Positions 22,691-35,313 of a stretch of 64,000 nt of DNA are shown here, piece after piece (within the stretch, counting starts at the first letter, position 1; every line of letters begins with the position of its first letter). This stretch comes from Lunularia cruciata. Taxonomy: Eukaryota; Streptophyta; Marchantiopsida; Lunulariales; Lunulariaceae. A program made the position numbers and the translations under genes. Below the pieces are notes generated by a model. It saw nothing but the letters and a program-made list of their open reading frames with translations, did not search any database and was not told the DNA's origin. The stretch lies in the NCBI GenBank assembly GCA_948567375.1, contig OX419759.1, positions 9,082,744-9,146,743 of the forward strand, given 5' to 3'.

Positions 22691-23740
22691 TAGACATGAT
22701 ACTTATTATACTTTTGATTTCTTTAGGTGTCTTCTACACTCTTGCTAATTTTAAAATCATAGAATGGAACCTCTCAGATTTTGAGGTCCTCTCTTTAATT
22801 CTTTTCCTCTCTAACTTGGAAAATAAATCTCTCTTTTCAACTTCACCTTTAAGTCATAACTTCTCTATCTTGGCAACATTTGGTGCTTCAATTTCAGCCA
22901 ATTTACATCTTTTTCTAGCTTCAATTGAATCACTCCTCACTTTGTTCATATTTGAAATATCTTATGCAAAAGCCAAGACAATAGCAAACCAAGGTGTCTG
23001 TGAAGTGGGTGTCTATGTTTTATTGAAGAAGAGGTGTCTTAGCTCAAGAAACTTTTTTTCATTTTTCAGATTCAATCTCTTATTCTCAATCCCTACCACC
23101 CTTGGGATCTTTGTTGCTATCTCTATCTACTTCTGTAGTGGTTCCTCATCTACATGGGTAGTTGGTTGAGTTGGAAAGTCTTCACAATATGATCTTGATA
23201 TACTCTCATCCTCTTGCCCTTGCACATCATACTCCTCAAAGCCATGAGATAATGATACATAAGGAAATGATTCTTAGGACAAAAAAACCCTTGTATTGGC
23301 AATGTCATATTTGGTTGTTGGATGTTGTGTATGCATGTTCCTTCTATACAATTGTCTGATGAGAGTTCACATGTAATTTTGGATCCCATTTCCTCATCTA
23401 TGACCATCTCAAAAAATTCATTTTCAACTCCTTAAAGATACAAGGGCCGATGGAGAAATGTTAGCTCTTGCACCAAATAGAAGATCCATTCTTGCATAGT
23501 GTGAACTTTGATGTTTTAGTTTATCTTCAATGGTCCTCCATCCTCATTTGAGTTCTTCCTAGATGAGTCCTTCTCATATGTACTTGTCCTTCCAATTTTG
23601 AGGACTCTCTTGTAAGAAGCCATATATTGAGCCCACTTCTTGTATAATCTTTCTCCATTCATAGATTTGGGAAAACCTTTGGTTTTCCCAAATACATGGC
23701 CACCTATCCCAAATTTCATGGGATAGGTGGCCATGTAACT
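22690..23740 (-). pseudogene. unrecognised decayed reading frame on the minus strand
   Basis: Read from about 23740 downwards, the minus strand gives linked open segments: 23516-23734 (72 codons, basic, with YPMKFGIGGHVFGKTKGF), 23150-23407 (85 codons, MVIDEEMGSKITCELSS) and, with stops, a Lys/Glu-rich helical stretch across 22700-23100 (SIEARKRCKLAEIEAP, ERKRIKERTSKSERF). The plus strand is open for 157 codons at 22696-23169, but that hydrophobic product looks like the shadow of the charged minus frame. A retroelement gag is possible; I cannot name the family. Confidence 0.35.
23666..23736. repeat. two adjacent perfect hairpins
   Basis: Hairpin 1 has arms TTTGGGAAAACC (23666-23677) and GGTTTTCCCAAA (23681-23692) with loop TTT. 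Hairpin 2 has arms ACATGGCCACCTATCCC (23694-23710) and its exact complement (23720-23736) with a 9-nt loop AAATTTCAT. They are one base apart and lie at the N-terminal end of the decayed minus-strand frame. Confidence 0.9.
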
Positions 23741-25971
23741 GAAGGCAATAATCTATTGGATAGGTTTCTTATAGCTACCACCATGGATTTGCTTGAAATA
23801 ATCCTCTAGATAATCCAGAATTTGACTAGAATAGTGAGATGCCATTCTAAATGTATCTTCATCTCCGGCTTTTGATTTCAAACCCAATGAAAGTCTTGGT
23901 GGACCCAAGCCATGTCATGAAAGGTCTTGAAAAATCTTGAAAGGTCTTCATTGCAAGAGAATGTGGTGCAATGGTGGATTTTTTTTAGGAGAATGTAATG
24001 CGCTGGTAGAAGTGAAATCAAATAGAATGGAACTCAATACTTGATATAGAACTCCCACTTCAAGGAGAAGGAGCTACATGCACTGAATATATGCTACCAC
24101 ACTTGTCCTCCAATTCTGAATTTCTTTCAAAGCCTCTGCACTTACCTTCTCTCTTCCTTCCCCACCATGAATGATTGCATGTTGTCAAATCTTGCTACCC
24201 AATAACCAAGATTCAACATTTCTTATTACAAATTTCAATTCCAACAAACTCCAACATCAGACAATGGACTAGAAACTTGCAAAACCACCATCAATTCTCA
24301 TTAATAATCTCAACGCAGACTAGCAAAACTGCTCAAAGAAGGGATATTTGGAGGGAGGGCAAAGGGAATCCTTGGTTCTTAATTTTATACTAGAAGATTC
24401 CAATCAGATGGTGTAGGGACTGCAGTTCAAATTATCCATAAGAGTGTGCGGTTTGCTGGGTTAAATTCATTTTGGAACTTGCTTGGCACACAATCCACTA
24501 TCCCTAATCATATTTATAACTTGATCCTTAATGTTCATTAGAAGTAGTTCTTGATTTTTTCCCCATAAACTTTAATCTTGTACCATAGGTGGAAGAGTGG
24601 AAACAACCCACAAAGTTGGTGGGGACTCGTAAAATGTGTGCAACTGTTCCTCTTTTAGAAGAACCTTTTTTACAAGCATTGTGGAATTATTTTATAATGA
24701 AGAGGAAATATGTTTTATAGTAAATACATAAATTCATAGTAAAAATTTAAAAAAAGAGTAATTTTTTATATTTAATGTTACCTATTAACGTGGCAATCAT
24801 TTAATATTTTTATTTCAAATTTCTCTAATCAATTCTGATAAGGAATGGCCATCCTCATTGAAGATTAATGCAAAATTGGATGTTTTTGAGAAGCTTAGTT
24901 ATGGTGAAAATAAAGATGATATGACAATAGAGTAAATTGTCTCTTGTCTAATTCTAGATAATTGGTTATTTTATAATTTGAGATTTACATTAACTTTTTG
25001 GTGGACTAAGGATAAAAAAACCTAATATATTGCTTAAGTTTAATACTATATTTGCACTCCCTTCTTAATAGAATAAAAATAGTGTCTTTAAGATAATCTA
25101 AATGCTTAGATAAAAAATCTAAAATTACAATTTATCCTTGGTGGAATGGATAGCAATGGAAACAACTACATAGTGATAGAAATAAATACTCCAAGAATGA
25201 TATAGAATAATTGAAATGACATGGTCAAAATATGTTAGTTCCTCTATGTAATATCTCTTGGATGATATGTTTGTGGGTTATTTCCGAAATCTAATACAAT
25301 AGATGGTATGTATAATTTAGAATCTTTTATTTTATATTGAATCTTACATAGAGTGAAGAGTATGATTCTTTGATGTGTTTCAAATTTTGAATTCTATCTT
25401 CTTGGTTCTATGTTTCACTTTAAATTAGACTATCCTATGTACTAAACTAAGATTTTAGAATCCAACTTTATGTTTTTGTATCATAACATTTCTACATATC
25501 TTAGTTTAGATTATCACATTTATATAAAATATTCTTGAATCCCACTTTTATTTCAAATTCCAGATTGTTTAGGGTTTCTATATCTCATTTTGTTTTATGA
25601 AATCTCATTGCCACAAGAAACATGAAGAGATCTCTTGGAGAGGCGATAGCATTTCCCTAAAGTCAAGCACGTAATGCCTCTCCCTAAGGTCTCGTGTCCT
25701 GTCAGTTTTTGTGAAAGCATTGGTTTTTTCCTTTTTTGTCTGACAGTCCCGAGGCCCTGTCTGAGAAACAAAGTCCCGCTTTGAGGCCCTTCAAACCCAG
25801 GGGCCCTTTCTCTATTTGACCGAGCTTAGGTATAAGTACTCTTTGGGCAGGTTCAACTTGGATCTGACCCTTGCTTATATGTTACTCAAGTTGTACGAAA
25901 CAATTCCAGTCTAGCCCCTCTAAGTTTGACCATCTGATCCTGGAGTGCAAGATGATGTTTTGTTGAGGATA
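23741..25971. other. AT-rich region without a recognisable gene
   Basis: 23741-24430 continues weak minus-strand coding potential with many stops. 24430-25600 is strongly AT-rich with no frame or repeat I can name. 25620-25960 is more GC-rich and unlike its surroundings (cccgaggccctgtctgag, caggggccctttctc), as an LTR remnant might be, but I found no second copy here. Confidence 0.4.
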
Positions 25972-26506
25972 TGTAATAATCCAAAGACAAGAGCACACAA
26001 GCTTGGAATTCTCAAAAACTCAGATGCACCAAAGGAGCACTTTGTCTTTATTATATAGCAAAGAATATCTACTCCAAGGGAGCTACACCCTTAGATTTGA
26101 CAAATTGATTGGTGACATGACAGCAAGCTACACCTTTAGATTAGATATATGGATTGGTGAAATGCCAACACTAGTTCCATTAAAGAAAGGCGACCGCGTA
26201 GGAAAAATGAAGGATGGGAAGACCCCATCAAGCCATACAAGGGAGAGACAAAAAAGGTAACATGGGGCTAAGCCCCAATAGAGTCTATATGAGAAATCTG
26301 CCCTATCGCACCTAAGTTCCATTTGGTTTGTCTAATAACTTTGACCAAATAAAAATTTTTGGGAATCTTTCTATAGGACACTTGTAATAGCATGGAAAAG
26401 GTACCATTGGAAAGATCTCAACAAGATAACCAAAATGGTAGGATATTACCAAGCAAATTTTCACCTTCAGATAATTTGTCTAACAAGTAGAATATTATGG
26501 TACTAG
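25972..26506 (-). repeat. degenerate solo LTR of the D family
   Basis: On the minus strand its end reads GCTATATAATAAAGACAAAGTGCTCCTTTGG and ATTATTACA, matching the TATA region and end of the D LTR. Its beginning (26440-26506) matches the LTR start. It lacks the duplicated U3 block and is more diverged than the other copies. The plus-strand edge is TGTAATAATCC at 25972; the other edge is approximate. Confidence 0.65.
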
Positions 26507-29276
26507 AGAAAGTATTTTGCTTTGGATATATCTTCTCCATGGATACAAGCCATACTTATTAGGGAGATGTTGTTGGTGAAGGTGGATGTATTGTTAGAAT
26601 AGTTACGAATTTCACTAAAATGGAGACTTGCCTTATAAATCAATTATTGAAGCTAGATGTATTGTCACAATAGTTATAACTATGAGCCCGAGAGAGACTT
26701 TCCCTATAGATCAAGGTGTATTGATACTTTGGAAGATGTAAGATGTTTAAACATATTATGGGATATAATTTCTCTTCAACTCCCAAACTTAATTGGTGGT
26801 TGGAAGTACAAATCTACAAGCAGAAGAGGTTTTTCTAGGAATTTCTATCAAAGTGGTAGAGATATTATATCCTATAATCTAAGGAATCAAGTGAAATTCC
26901 TAATATGGAGAATTACAAGATGACACATATCAATCTACATAAGGTAGTTTAGAGGTTGCTCAATTGGTATCTAGAGCTTTTGAATTACTCTAAATGACAA
27001 TCATTCCGAATATGGGAAGTACTTGAACCAATTAAACTCATGTGAATGCTTAGTGGAGATTATGATCATATCTCACTAGTACAATAGAAAAAAATTGTTG
27101 ATATAGATATTACAATGAGAGATCTTCCAAAATTTGTTCTAGGTTAAAATCTCTTCATTAGATGCTTATACTATTTGTGAGGGTCTGAAGTAATAGCCAT
27201 ATTTTGAGTGATTTCTATGACTGGCAAGAAGATAGTGAGAAGGAGTAAAGAAAAATTTACATATTACGTAATATACTTTATCTACTATAACAATATTCTA
27301 ATTAAGAAAATTATTGCCAAAAACAGAGTGGAGAGTTGTGGTTTATGTTATCTGATAGATTTTGTGAGCTTTACTAGTTACTTTTCTCAAATTTATTTTT
27401 TTATTGTTGAACAACTATGGTTTATAACTTTCAACAAGAAACCATATGTAAGAAGGTATTTCTATACCATAATAGTAAAAAGGTTACAAACATGTAATAA
27501 CATATGTAAGAAGATATTCAATACTTCAATAATATACTTCTCCAAAGGATAGTTCTACATATACAAGACTGAGTTTAAGGGTGGAGCAAGGGTTAGATTT
27601 TATGGTAATAAGGGTTTGAAGAAACCTTTGAAGAAAAAATAATCATGCTACTAGAGCATGATTTTTTAAGATACTCATAGAGTGAATTGATGCCTCATTT
27701 GATATATGGAAATACATAAAACTATGGAAAAAATAATTTGGTATATACGTTGCAATCATGTTATACCAAAGATGAGTTGTATGATAAATTGGTGTATAAG
27801 ATAGAAGTGTTAACGTAGTGCTATAGCAAATGCGTCCAATTATCTTTCCATTATCCATGAAAAGACAAACCAGAATAAAACTTGGATACTCCATACTTCA
27901 AGCAAGTTGGAATCTCTTGGACACACTTGCAAACTTATGCAAATTAACTTGATTGGAATTATGAAAATGATTTTGGAACATATTGCTTTGCAATTTGAGC
28001 ATGTGGATCATATGGCAAGTGATCCAAAATTTATTATGAGCTTATTGATGAAGCTTTATGTGATTGGATAAATCCAATGGTGATGTGGTGATCTTCCATG
28101 GTTTTGACAATTTGGATGCTTTGTGGATAGGGAGAATTCTCATAAGTCCTTGAAGGTGTGCTTATTTAGGTCAAATATATTATTTAGTGTTCTACAATTT
28201 GCCAAGAAAGATGAGGAAAAGACTACTTCAAGGATAGTTGTTGAGTGTAATGATTTCAATTTTCTCCTTGGACATTGTTTATTCAACTACACAAATCAGC
28301 AATAAAGGATAACAAGAATTTGTGTGGCAACACTCTATCAACATACTAATAGTATAAACAGTAAGAATAGGTCATTCCCTCAAAGATACAGGTTGGAAAT
28401 GACTAAAAATGAAGATAAAATGTCACTATATAGAAAGTCTATTGATTCATATTTAACCTCTTGGGCAGAGGCATTCCTAGAAGAGAGTAAAGTCACCACC
28501 TTGGTGCACTTCAAAAAGAGAAAAATCTAGTAATCACACTCATGATAGATTGAATCTAGAGGAGTCCTGATTGTGATGATTAATTTGTAATGAAGGTCAC
28601 TTCACCTCGGAATTTCTTCACTTTCCTTGTTGCCCAACCAAATTATTGACTACTACATTGAGACATTCTTAAGTACTATGATCTGTAATCACATCACAAA
28701 GTTCATGTTGCATGATATTGGCAGTATTAGGGTGTCTTACAAATAGTTTCCAAGAACATGCAACCTAAGAGTAAGATCTTCCAACGGTCCAAACACTTTG
28801 ATGACTATGACGAGGACATAGTGTTCCACCCTTGCCACAAGGCACTACTTTTACAAGAGTTTATAATGGCTCATACTGCTTGGTCTCCCAATTTGTGTTA
28901 CTTAATGATATCTAGACCTATAAAAGTCCATTATGATATCATTCCTGACCTATGTAGAGCACCTAAAGATCCTTTCTCTAGTTCCACATGAATGATTCCT
29001 TTACTCCAATGATTATGCCTCTATGCCAAGATTCATCATGAATAAGTGACTAAGTATGCACACATTCATACAAACAGCATATGCGCACACATACACAAAC
29101 TTGAAAATCTTGATGGTATAAGCCTTGTTTATTGCAATGAAAAGATGCGCCAAATGGACCCAATGAACATTGGGCCTAAGCCTTTCATATATTTCCTACC
29201 TAACTGCTAAAGAAATATAGTGGCTACAATTTATTGGAAATCCCCTAATTATATCTAAACTGCTTAGTGCTAATCA
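26507..29276. other. region without a recognisable gene
   Basis: Several frames are open for 60-114 codons (26657-26923, 27208-27552, 28123-28305, 28758-28991). They show no family motif, and their flanks are full of stops. The composition is AT-rich. Decayed retroelement pol is possible, but no RT, integrase or protease motif can be pointed to. Confidence 0.4.
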
Positions 29277-29434
29277 CATCTTATCTACTTATTTAACCAT
29301 AAACCTAATCTTCAATAGGCACGGTCCACATGGAATGGCCACCTCTGCCTCTTGCCATCTTATCTACTTATTTAACCATAAACCTAATCGTCAATAGGCA
29401 CGGTCCATATGGAATGGCCACCTCTGCCTCTTGC
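29277..29434. repeat. 79-bp tandem duplication
   Basis: A unit starting catcttatctacttattt and ending tctgcctcttgc occurs at 29277-29355 and 29356-29434. The copies differ at two positions (cttc/cgtc and cacat/catat). No gene is visible across it. High identity suggests a recent slippage or repair event. Confidence 0.92.
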
Positions 29435-29699
29435 CATTTACCGCTATTATGTCAGGTGGCAGTCATAACACGAGATCTTCATATTGTATCCTAACTAACT
29501 ATGTACAACATATGTATAGATACAAAATGTATTGTACAGCAACTACAAAAACCATCCTATCCTATATATGAGATGGCTCTTGGTCATTCTTGAAAAAGTT
29601 GGCAGCTGCTCTTTTTGTATGAAGTCATCATGAAAGTTACTTGTTTGCAAGAAAATCTGATGGTGCGTGTGATGGACTACCTACTCCTGTACATATTTG

Positions 29700-30110
29700 A
29701 ATGTATGTGATATAAGAGTTGAAGTACAAGGTACAAAGTATAAGATACAAAGTAGGAGGTGAGGTACAAGAGATGAGGTATATGTGTGAGATACAAGGAG
29801 TGAGGTATATGTGTGAGATACAAGGAGTAACAAGTGAAATAGAAGGTCTGAGTATGAGGTCTATGATAATTACAGGTAAGAGGAGTGTGATGAGTATGAG
29901 GTCAGATAGAAGGTCTGGAGTACAAGGTTTGAGATGAGTATGAGTACAAGGAGTGCAATGAGTATGAGGTTGGATGAAAGGTCTGAGCACAAGGTCTGAG
30001 ACAAGTATGAGTACAATGAGTACGAGGTCGGATAGAAGGTCTAAGCTGAGTACAAGTACAAGAAGTACGAGGTCAGATAGAAGGTTCAAGTACAAGGTCT
30101 GTATAGTCAT
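29700..30110. repeat. purine-rich degenerate minisatellite
   Basis: The plus strand is built from variants of gagtacaaggtctgagatgagtat words. A 27-bp unit is exactly doubled (29775-29801, 29802-29828). The word gaggtcrgatagaaggtct returns near 29898, 29966 (as gaggttggatgaaaggtct), 30024 and 30069, at uneven spacing of 68, 58 and 45 bp. The minus strand is open for 157 codons here only because the repeat lacks stops in that frame. Its Leu/Ile/Thr/Cys-rich product is not a credible gene. Confidence 0.85.
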
Positions 30111-33100
30111 TTAGTTTTAAAGTTTGCTAAAATGGAAAGCCATTGAGAATTTACTTCTAATGAGATAAAGACTGCTCCATTTGGACACATAACCAAAGAG
30201 GTATCAACCTTGAAGTGTGTGCAACAACATTCCTCTTGAGAGATAACTCTTCCAAGTTAAAGGTTGATGGCAGCAAAAGTCTTCATGGCCTTCCCTTTTG
30301 TACCTTGGATACCCAAGGATGAAGCTAAATAAAACCACACTGTGTGGTTTTCTTATGTAAACATAACAATATGCTTCTTTCTCCCCAACAAAAGTAGAAA
30401 AATGGAACAAAATTGCACTCTTGAAAAAATGTGAGGCATCAGAATTGGGTTATGATGGCATTATTTATTGAGCTTGTCGAGAAAGGTATTATCAAAAAAC
30501 ATGGGGATGGCATTTCTAATGCGCAATCATACACATGAAATCATTGGTGCATGGTACTTCAAAACTACTGCACTTTAATGCATAAAGATATAACTAAATC
30601 AATCTAATTGATGGTTGAAATCTTCAATGTAGAGATTATAGAATTTGTACATAATTTTGTGCAAAATTTATAATATATCTAGATGAAATTGTATCTAAAA
30701 TCTCAAGTCAATCCAAACTTATCACATTCGAGGTATTATAGTAGATGAATTTGGAGAGAATTTCAACGAGAGTTAGCTTCCTAATGCATGGTCTGTCATC
30801 TTGGAGAAGAAAGAATCTGAAGATTGAATTTTCAGTGAGCCAATAAGGCTATGGTTGATATTCATCCAAGATCTACAAAAATATTTCTTTATCTCAAAAC
30901 TTACATAACTCAGTTGTAATCGTGAGATAGACCTAAAAGATAAAAGACATTATCAAGATCCAGATTATATTATTGGGTATTGGGAAAATGTGTACTTATT
31001 ATGGTAGGTGGATGTAGTACGTCCAAATTGGGATGTTAAAGCAAGCCACAAGTTGGAAGAAGCGTTTCAGCCCAAAATAAATCATGGAATAAGAGTGAAA
31101 ATAACATGAGATACGTTTGATGCATCAATATCGGAGTCATAAGATGCATTGGCTGAAGAACTTGAAGTATAAAATGAGATATTTATTGGAAATTTTAGAT
31201 AGAGATTTTCTTTAAGGTTTTGTGCCATTGACAAACATCGGTAAGAATTTGATACTACATATTAACCCAACGCAAGTTAAGGCTACCTAGTACATTATTG
31301 TACTTGGGTTGGAAGAACTCTTATTAAAGCAAATAATGAGATTAGTACTAAGGACTACATTATGTTTTGTGCAGAGTGTTGGGATCCAAAGGACCATGTT
31401 TCTAAAGTTTAAGATACACCAGGTATCTACGGAGATGTAGGAGTAGGAGGGAAAACCATGTATAGTGAGTGTTGTGTGACTAAAGCAACTGTTTTCTTGC
31501 CCTTTTCTCCAAGGATTAAGAGAATGGAAGTTATTCTAGACTATATTTTCATAATATAGGAAACTATTTAGTTTTACTATTTGTATTTTTAAGCTTGTTG
31601 TATGGAAGTACTTGCAAAGTGAAGAATTGAGAATTCTCACTTTATTTACTCAATGGGAAGTGTTGGTTGTGGATTTTGTCCAAAGTGTGATTTTAACATA
31701 ACAGTTTTCACATTTACACCATAGACAAGGGCTTTTAATTTCTGATTATAATTATAGATGTTGATTTTTTCAAAATCAAACCTTTTGGTAAATTTTATAA
31801 AAATTACTTGTAGTTGTTATATCATACTGCTTGTACTTGGTCTAGCATATTCAATTATCACAAACTTAAGAATAAGAAATTAATAATCCGTATTAAATAA
31901 TTCTAATTTTATTAAATTAAATTTATTTTTTCCTATTTTAATTAAGTATATATATTTCACATCAACTATCTTTAGTTAGATGTAATTTAATAAAATATAA
32001 AATCTCCTTTGGTATAATATTACAAAACTATCTACTCATTTTGCATTATTTATTAGATTACTAATGATTTATAGGACTAGTATATAAAATAATAAATTTA
32101 ATTTATAAAATATTATTAGAATATGGTTATGGTTAGAATATGGTTTTATTTATTTATTCGGATATCCCCAGTTTCAAAATTTTTTAATTCTCAATTTACA
32201 TTATCTATTAGATTAGTGGTGGGGGTCGGGGCACAATGGGAACAAGTGTATCTGCACGAGAATGTAGGCGGGTTCTACACGGGACACAAAATTTGAAAAT
32301 GAATGTAGAATGCCCTCTCTTTGGTTGGAATGATTTTCTGTGGTGTGGGTAAGAGTAAGTCATTGATTTATGAGTAATTTTTCCCTTGCATTCATCTCAG
32401 TACTCTGTTAATAAATTACAAATTGATTTCTATTTTTCTCGTTCATTTATATTTGAATTTTCGACTTTATTAAATTTCAGTATTCTGAACTTAGATTACA
32501 TAATTTTTTAATTTGGATATTCACTTCTAGATCTGTAAATTGAGTTGCAATTCCTAGACATTTTACCAATATACTCTAGACACTAAAAGTTATCATTTGG
32601 ATGTGTGATATATAGACATTTAGATTTCTACGTTAGAGAATACATACTGTATATAGCCAAACGAGTCAGTTGCAAGTAGAGGGGAGATCTGGATGCACGT
32701 AGAATGTGTTCTTCTATGTATAGTTAAACCTTAAGCACGTCTTGTTGATAATTAAGTTCTGGCGTATAAGAAGGGTCAACGCTCATCTCAAGTTACGCCC
32801 ATTCTCCCACTGGCATGTTATCATGAAGCAGACACACTTTTCTTTTCCCAAGTTGCTCTCGTATAAGTTGATCACCAACGATGAGTTCGTCTTTCATTTC
32901 TCTCCACTAAGACAATATGCCGTCCTCTTATGTGAATTTGCTTATAAATCTTGAGGCAATTGGACGTTAGAAGTCTTGCACGTTGAAAGTCCATGTCACA
33001 TCCACGTGATATCTATAAAATCTCGAGACCCACAAATCCTATAGTGTATCTACGTTAGGTTACTTTAGGAATTCATTTGAACTCAGAGATTGAAGAAAGT

Positions 33101-33236
33101 GATTCGGATTCGGATCTGACACCGTCCGTATGCTCATAATGATTTGCTGTTGATTCTACTTTCATGTTTGATACATAGTTATTATCGTACTTGGCTATGA
33201 AAGTAATCATGGTTCAAACTCTCTGGCAGATGCACA
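30111..33236. other. intergenic region, no gene seen
   Basis: 30111-32640 is AT-rich, with poly-A/T-like runs around 31860-32160, and shows no motif-bearing frame. After about 32640 the DNA becomes more complex and looks low-copy. A G-box core CACGTG at 33003-33008 is followed by TATAAAA at about 33014-33020. Confidence 0.4.
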
Positions 33237-33380
33237 ATGGCCTCAGACAATAGATCCGGCTACTGTCTATGGTGCTTTGCATGCTTTTTTGACAGCTTTT
33301 ACTGTATCACCACATCAAGCTCTTCTAACTTAAGACAAGGATCGATACTGCTTGTGTTTGGATCGATGAAATTCTCGTGA
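33237..33380 (+). CDS. possible short ORF, 47 residues, Cys/aromatic-rich start
   Basis: An ATG at 33237 opens 47 codons to a TGA at 33378-33380. The N-terminal half is rich in Cys and aromatics (SGYCLWCFACFFDSFYC). A G-box and a TATA-like sequence lie about 215-235 bp upstream. No homologous family comes to mind and the frame is short enough to arise by chance, so this is a weak candidate only. Confidence 0.15.
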   Translation: MASDNRSGYCLWCFACFFDSFYCITTSSSSNLRQGSILLVFGSMKFS

Positions 33381-35100
33381 AGCGTTGGCTCGTGACACAG
33401 ATTAAGCCTGGATCAAATCCAAATAAAATTTCCGAACAAATTTATCCGGTCGAAGGTTAATTCACCAGTAAGCTAGTAACCAGTTAGCAGGTAAGTACTG
33501 AGATCGACATTTTCAAGTCTAACTCTCTTGGATCAAAAGCATTCGGTCTAACATCAATGCACCAGTCAGCGAGTAACCAGAAGCAAAGAAGTACTTAGAT
33601 AAGCATCTGCAAATTTAAAAGTTACTGGTATCTGCTAGCTATAATCTTGCGAGCCTGATGTTACTTTAGATTTTCCATGAATCACGACCAACCTGAGGGT
33701 GAAACCCATGAATCTAGATCTATTGCCTGCAACAAAGCTTTTGCTCCTAAAGACATGCTCCCGAAGCCATGGTTTTCGCAAAGTCGTTGAACGGCGACCA
33801 TCGATTTGCACTGTGAAAACTTCAAGCAACCTACGAGAAGTTCAATTCTCGAGATACATTTGCAATGTAAGTTGATTGAAATTGATTACAAGACGTGCGG
33901 ATAAGAATTCCTTATCTTAAGGTTCGTTGACAAACATAATTTCCATGAGAATGTCAAACTATATTCTGACAACTTACAAGTTTTTTAGTATGACTTCACT
34001 AATACCACACCAACTAGGCAACTATACATGCACGTTATCACATGTTGACGAGGATCTCTAGATGTTAATAAGAATATTTTGAACAGAAAGACTGCTCCTT
34101 AAGATCATATCGGCTGTAATACAAATTAAAAAAGCCTATTTCCATCGCAAGAAACTCGAACGTTCTGTACAGACCTTCGTCTGGTGAATCACCTGGTGAC
34201 AAAGAGTCATCCTAAGCCCTACGTACAAACCTCGTTCCACAAACTGAGAGGAGGGCCATGAATTCTAGCTTCTTGCTCAGGATGGCTAATTTGGTGCTAT
34301 TCGTGTAGGAATTACAGTTAACAGTGAACTAGTATACAATTAAATTCGTTATTTAGCATGAGTACGGAGTATGTAAGTTGCAAGTTTCAAGAACGCATAG
34401 GATGATATGTCATTCACCTGGTTTGTTGATTACATGTTCCTTGAGAAAGTTTACATTGAGACGTGGCTATAGCGAGCGTATACAATCTCAAGACCACACA
34501 AAACACATACCCTGTGGCTCAGTGCAGGATTTGCCCAGTTACCGAGAGGGGTTCAAGATATTCTGTTAGCGTATACGATAGTATCAACATTTGAACATCG
34601 TCACTTTACTACCTCAAAGTCTTCAAGGATGCTTACCAACTCGATCGAATATATAAAATAATCAATTTTGCATGCATGCCAATGCATTTGATGTACAATA
34701 TAAATATGCCCGCGGGAAAGAGAAAAATGTCCGAAATCCAGCTGGTTGTCATGGTTACGGGGACACGTCTACCCATAGCATCTACACTTTATTTACCCGT
34801 GGCTGATCTCTACCTGTAAACCTTATGAAATCCAAGGCTTCTTTGAAAAATTGATCTCTACTGATGGTCGACTGCAATTTCACGTACTGAAATATCCTGC
34901 ATTGTCAACGGTGATCGTATCTTCCGCAATCATGCATGAAAAGAAGATGAAATCTTGGGGACTTTGTCCCTATCGAGTGTGCATGTTTGTGTGTCCATGT
35001 GAACCATCTAGTATGGACAAAAGTTTTGCAAAAGGTAACTGATAGTGAACATGACCTACAGTGTCAGCAACAGTAAAAGCGAACATGTCTAGAGCTTATC
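33381..35100. other. low-copy DNA upstream of the peroxidase
   Basis: No frame with a recognisable motif and no repeat shared with the rest of the window. This stretch and the region downstream of the peroxidase are the least repeat-like parts of the window, and distal regulatory sequence may lie here. Confidence 0.4.
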
Positions 35101-35110
35101 ACGGCTGGTG

Positions 35111-35163
35111 ATTGGACATAATAAGGTGGTCCTTTGGAGTGAAGATGTATAACAGTATTTAAA
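35111..35163 (+). promoter_or_regulatory. candidate core promoter of the peroxidase
   Basis: TATTTAAA at 35156-35163 is a TATA-like box about 150 bp before the chosen ATG. An inverted CCAAT box (ATTGG) lies at 35111-35115, about 40 bp further upstream. Spacing fits a plant RNA polymerase II promoter with a 5' leader of about 120 nt. The transcription start is not directly visible. Confidence 0.5.
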
Positions 35164-35313
35164 GTCGCTGTCTCCAAGTCCAAAACACACCTACTGTGAG
35201 TTCGAAAGCTTAGTACTAAACTACAGCTTTCAGGCCTGCACTCTGTGTACGTGTTTCCTAATCCAGAAGTCTACTCGGAGTATACCCTCTCTTCTCAAGA
35301 CCTCAGGGTGCTA

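Noticed and set aside
22696-23169. 157-codon plus-strand ORF with a hydrophobic, membrane-like product
   Set aside because: The minus strand of the same stretch gives a charged helical frame continuous with neighbouring minus-strand segments. The hydrophobic plus-strand product is what the mirror of such a Lys/Glu-rich frame looks like.
21061-24700. Searched for the missing 5' LTR of element A
   Set aside because: No stretch resembles the LTR end (ctcacttaggatgaacct on the minus-element side) or the LTR start; similarity to B simply fades near 21050.
27208-27552. 114-codon ORF that might be a copia-type pol piece
   Set aside because: No RT, integrase or RNase H motif can be identified, and both flanks are full of stops in an AT-rich region.
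29637-30110. 157-codon minus-strand ORF rich in Leu, Ile, Thr and Cys
   Set aside because: It coincides exactly with a purine-rich minisatellite whose words contain no stop in that frame; no domain or start context supports a gene.
35245-35313. Upstream ATG giving a 23-residue longer peroxidase
   Set aside because: The extension is not hydrophobic and would bury the signal peptide inside the chain; the ATG at 35314 places the signal at the N-terminus as in the family.
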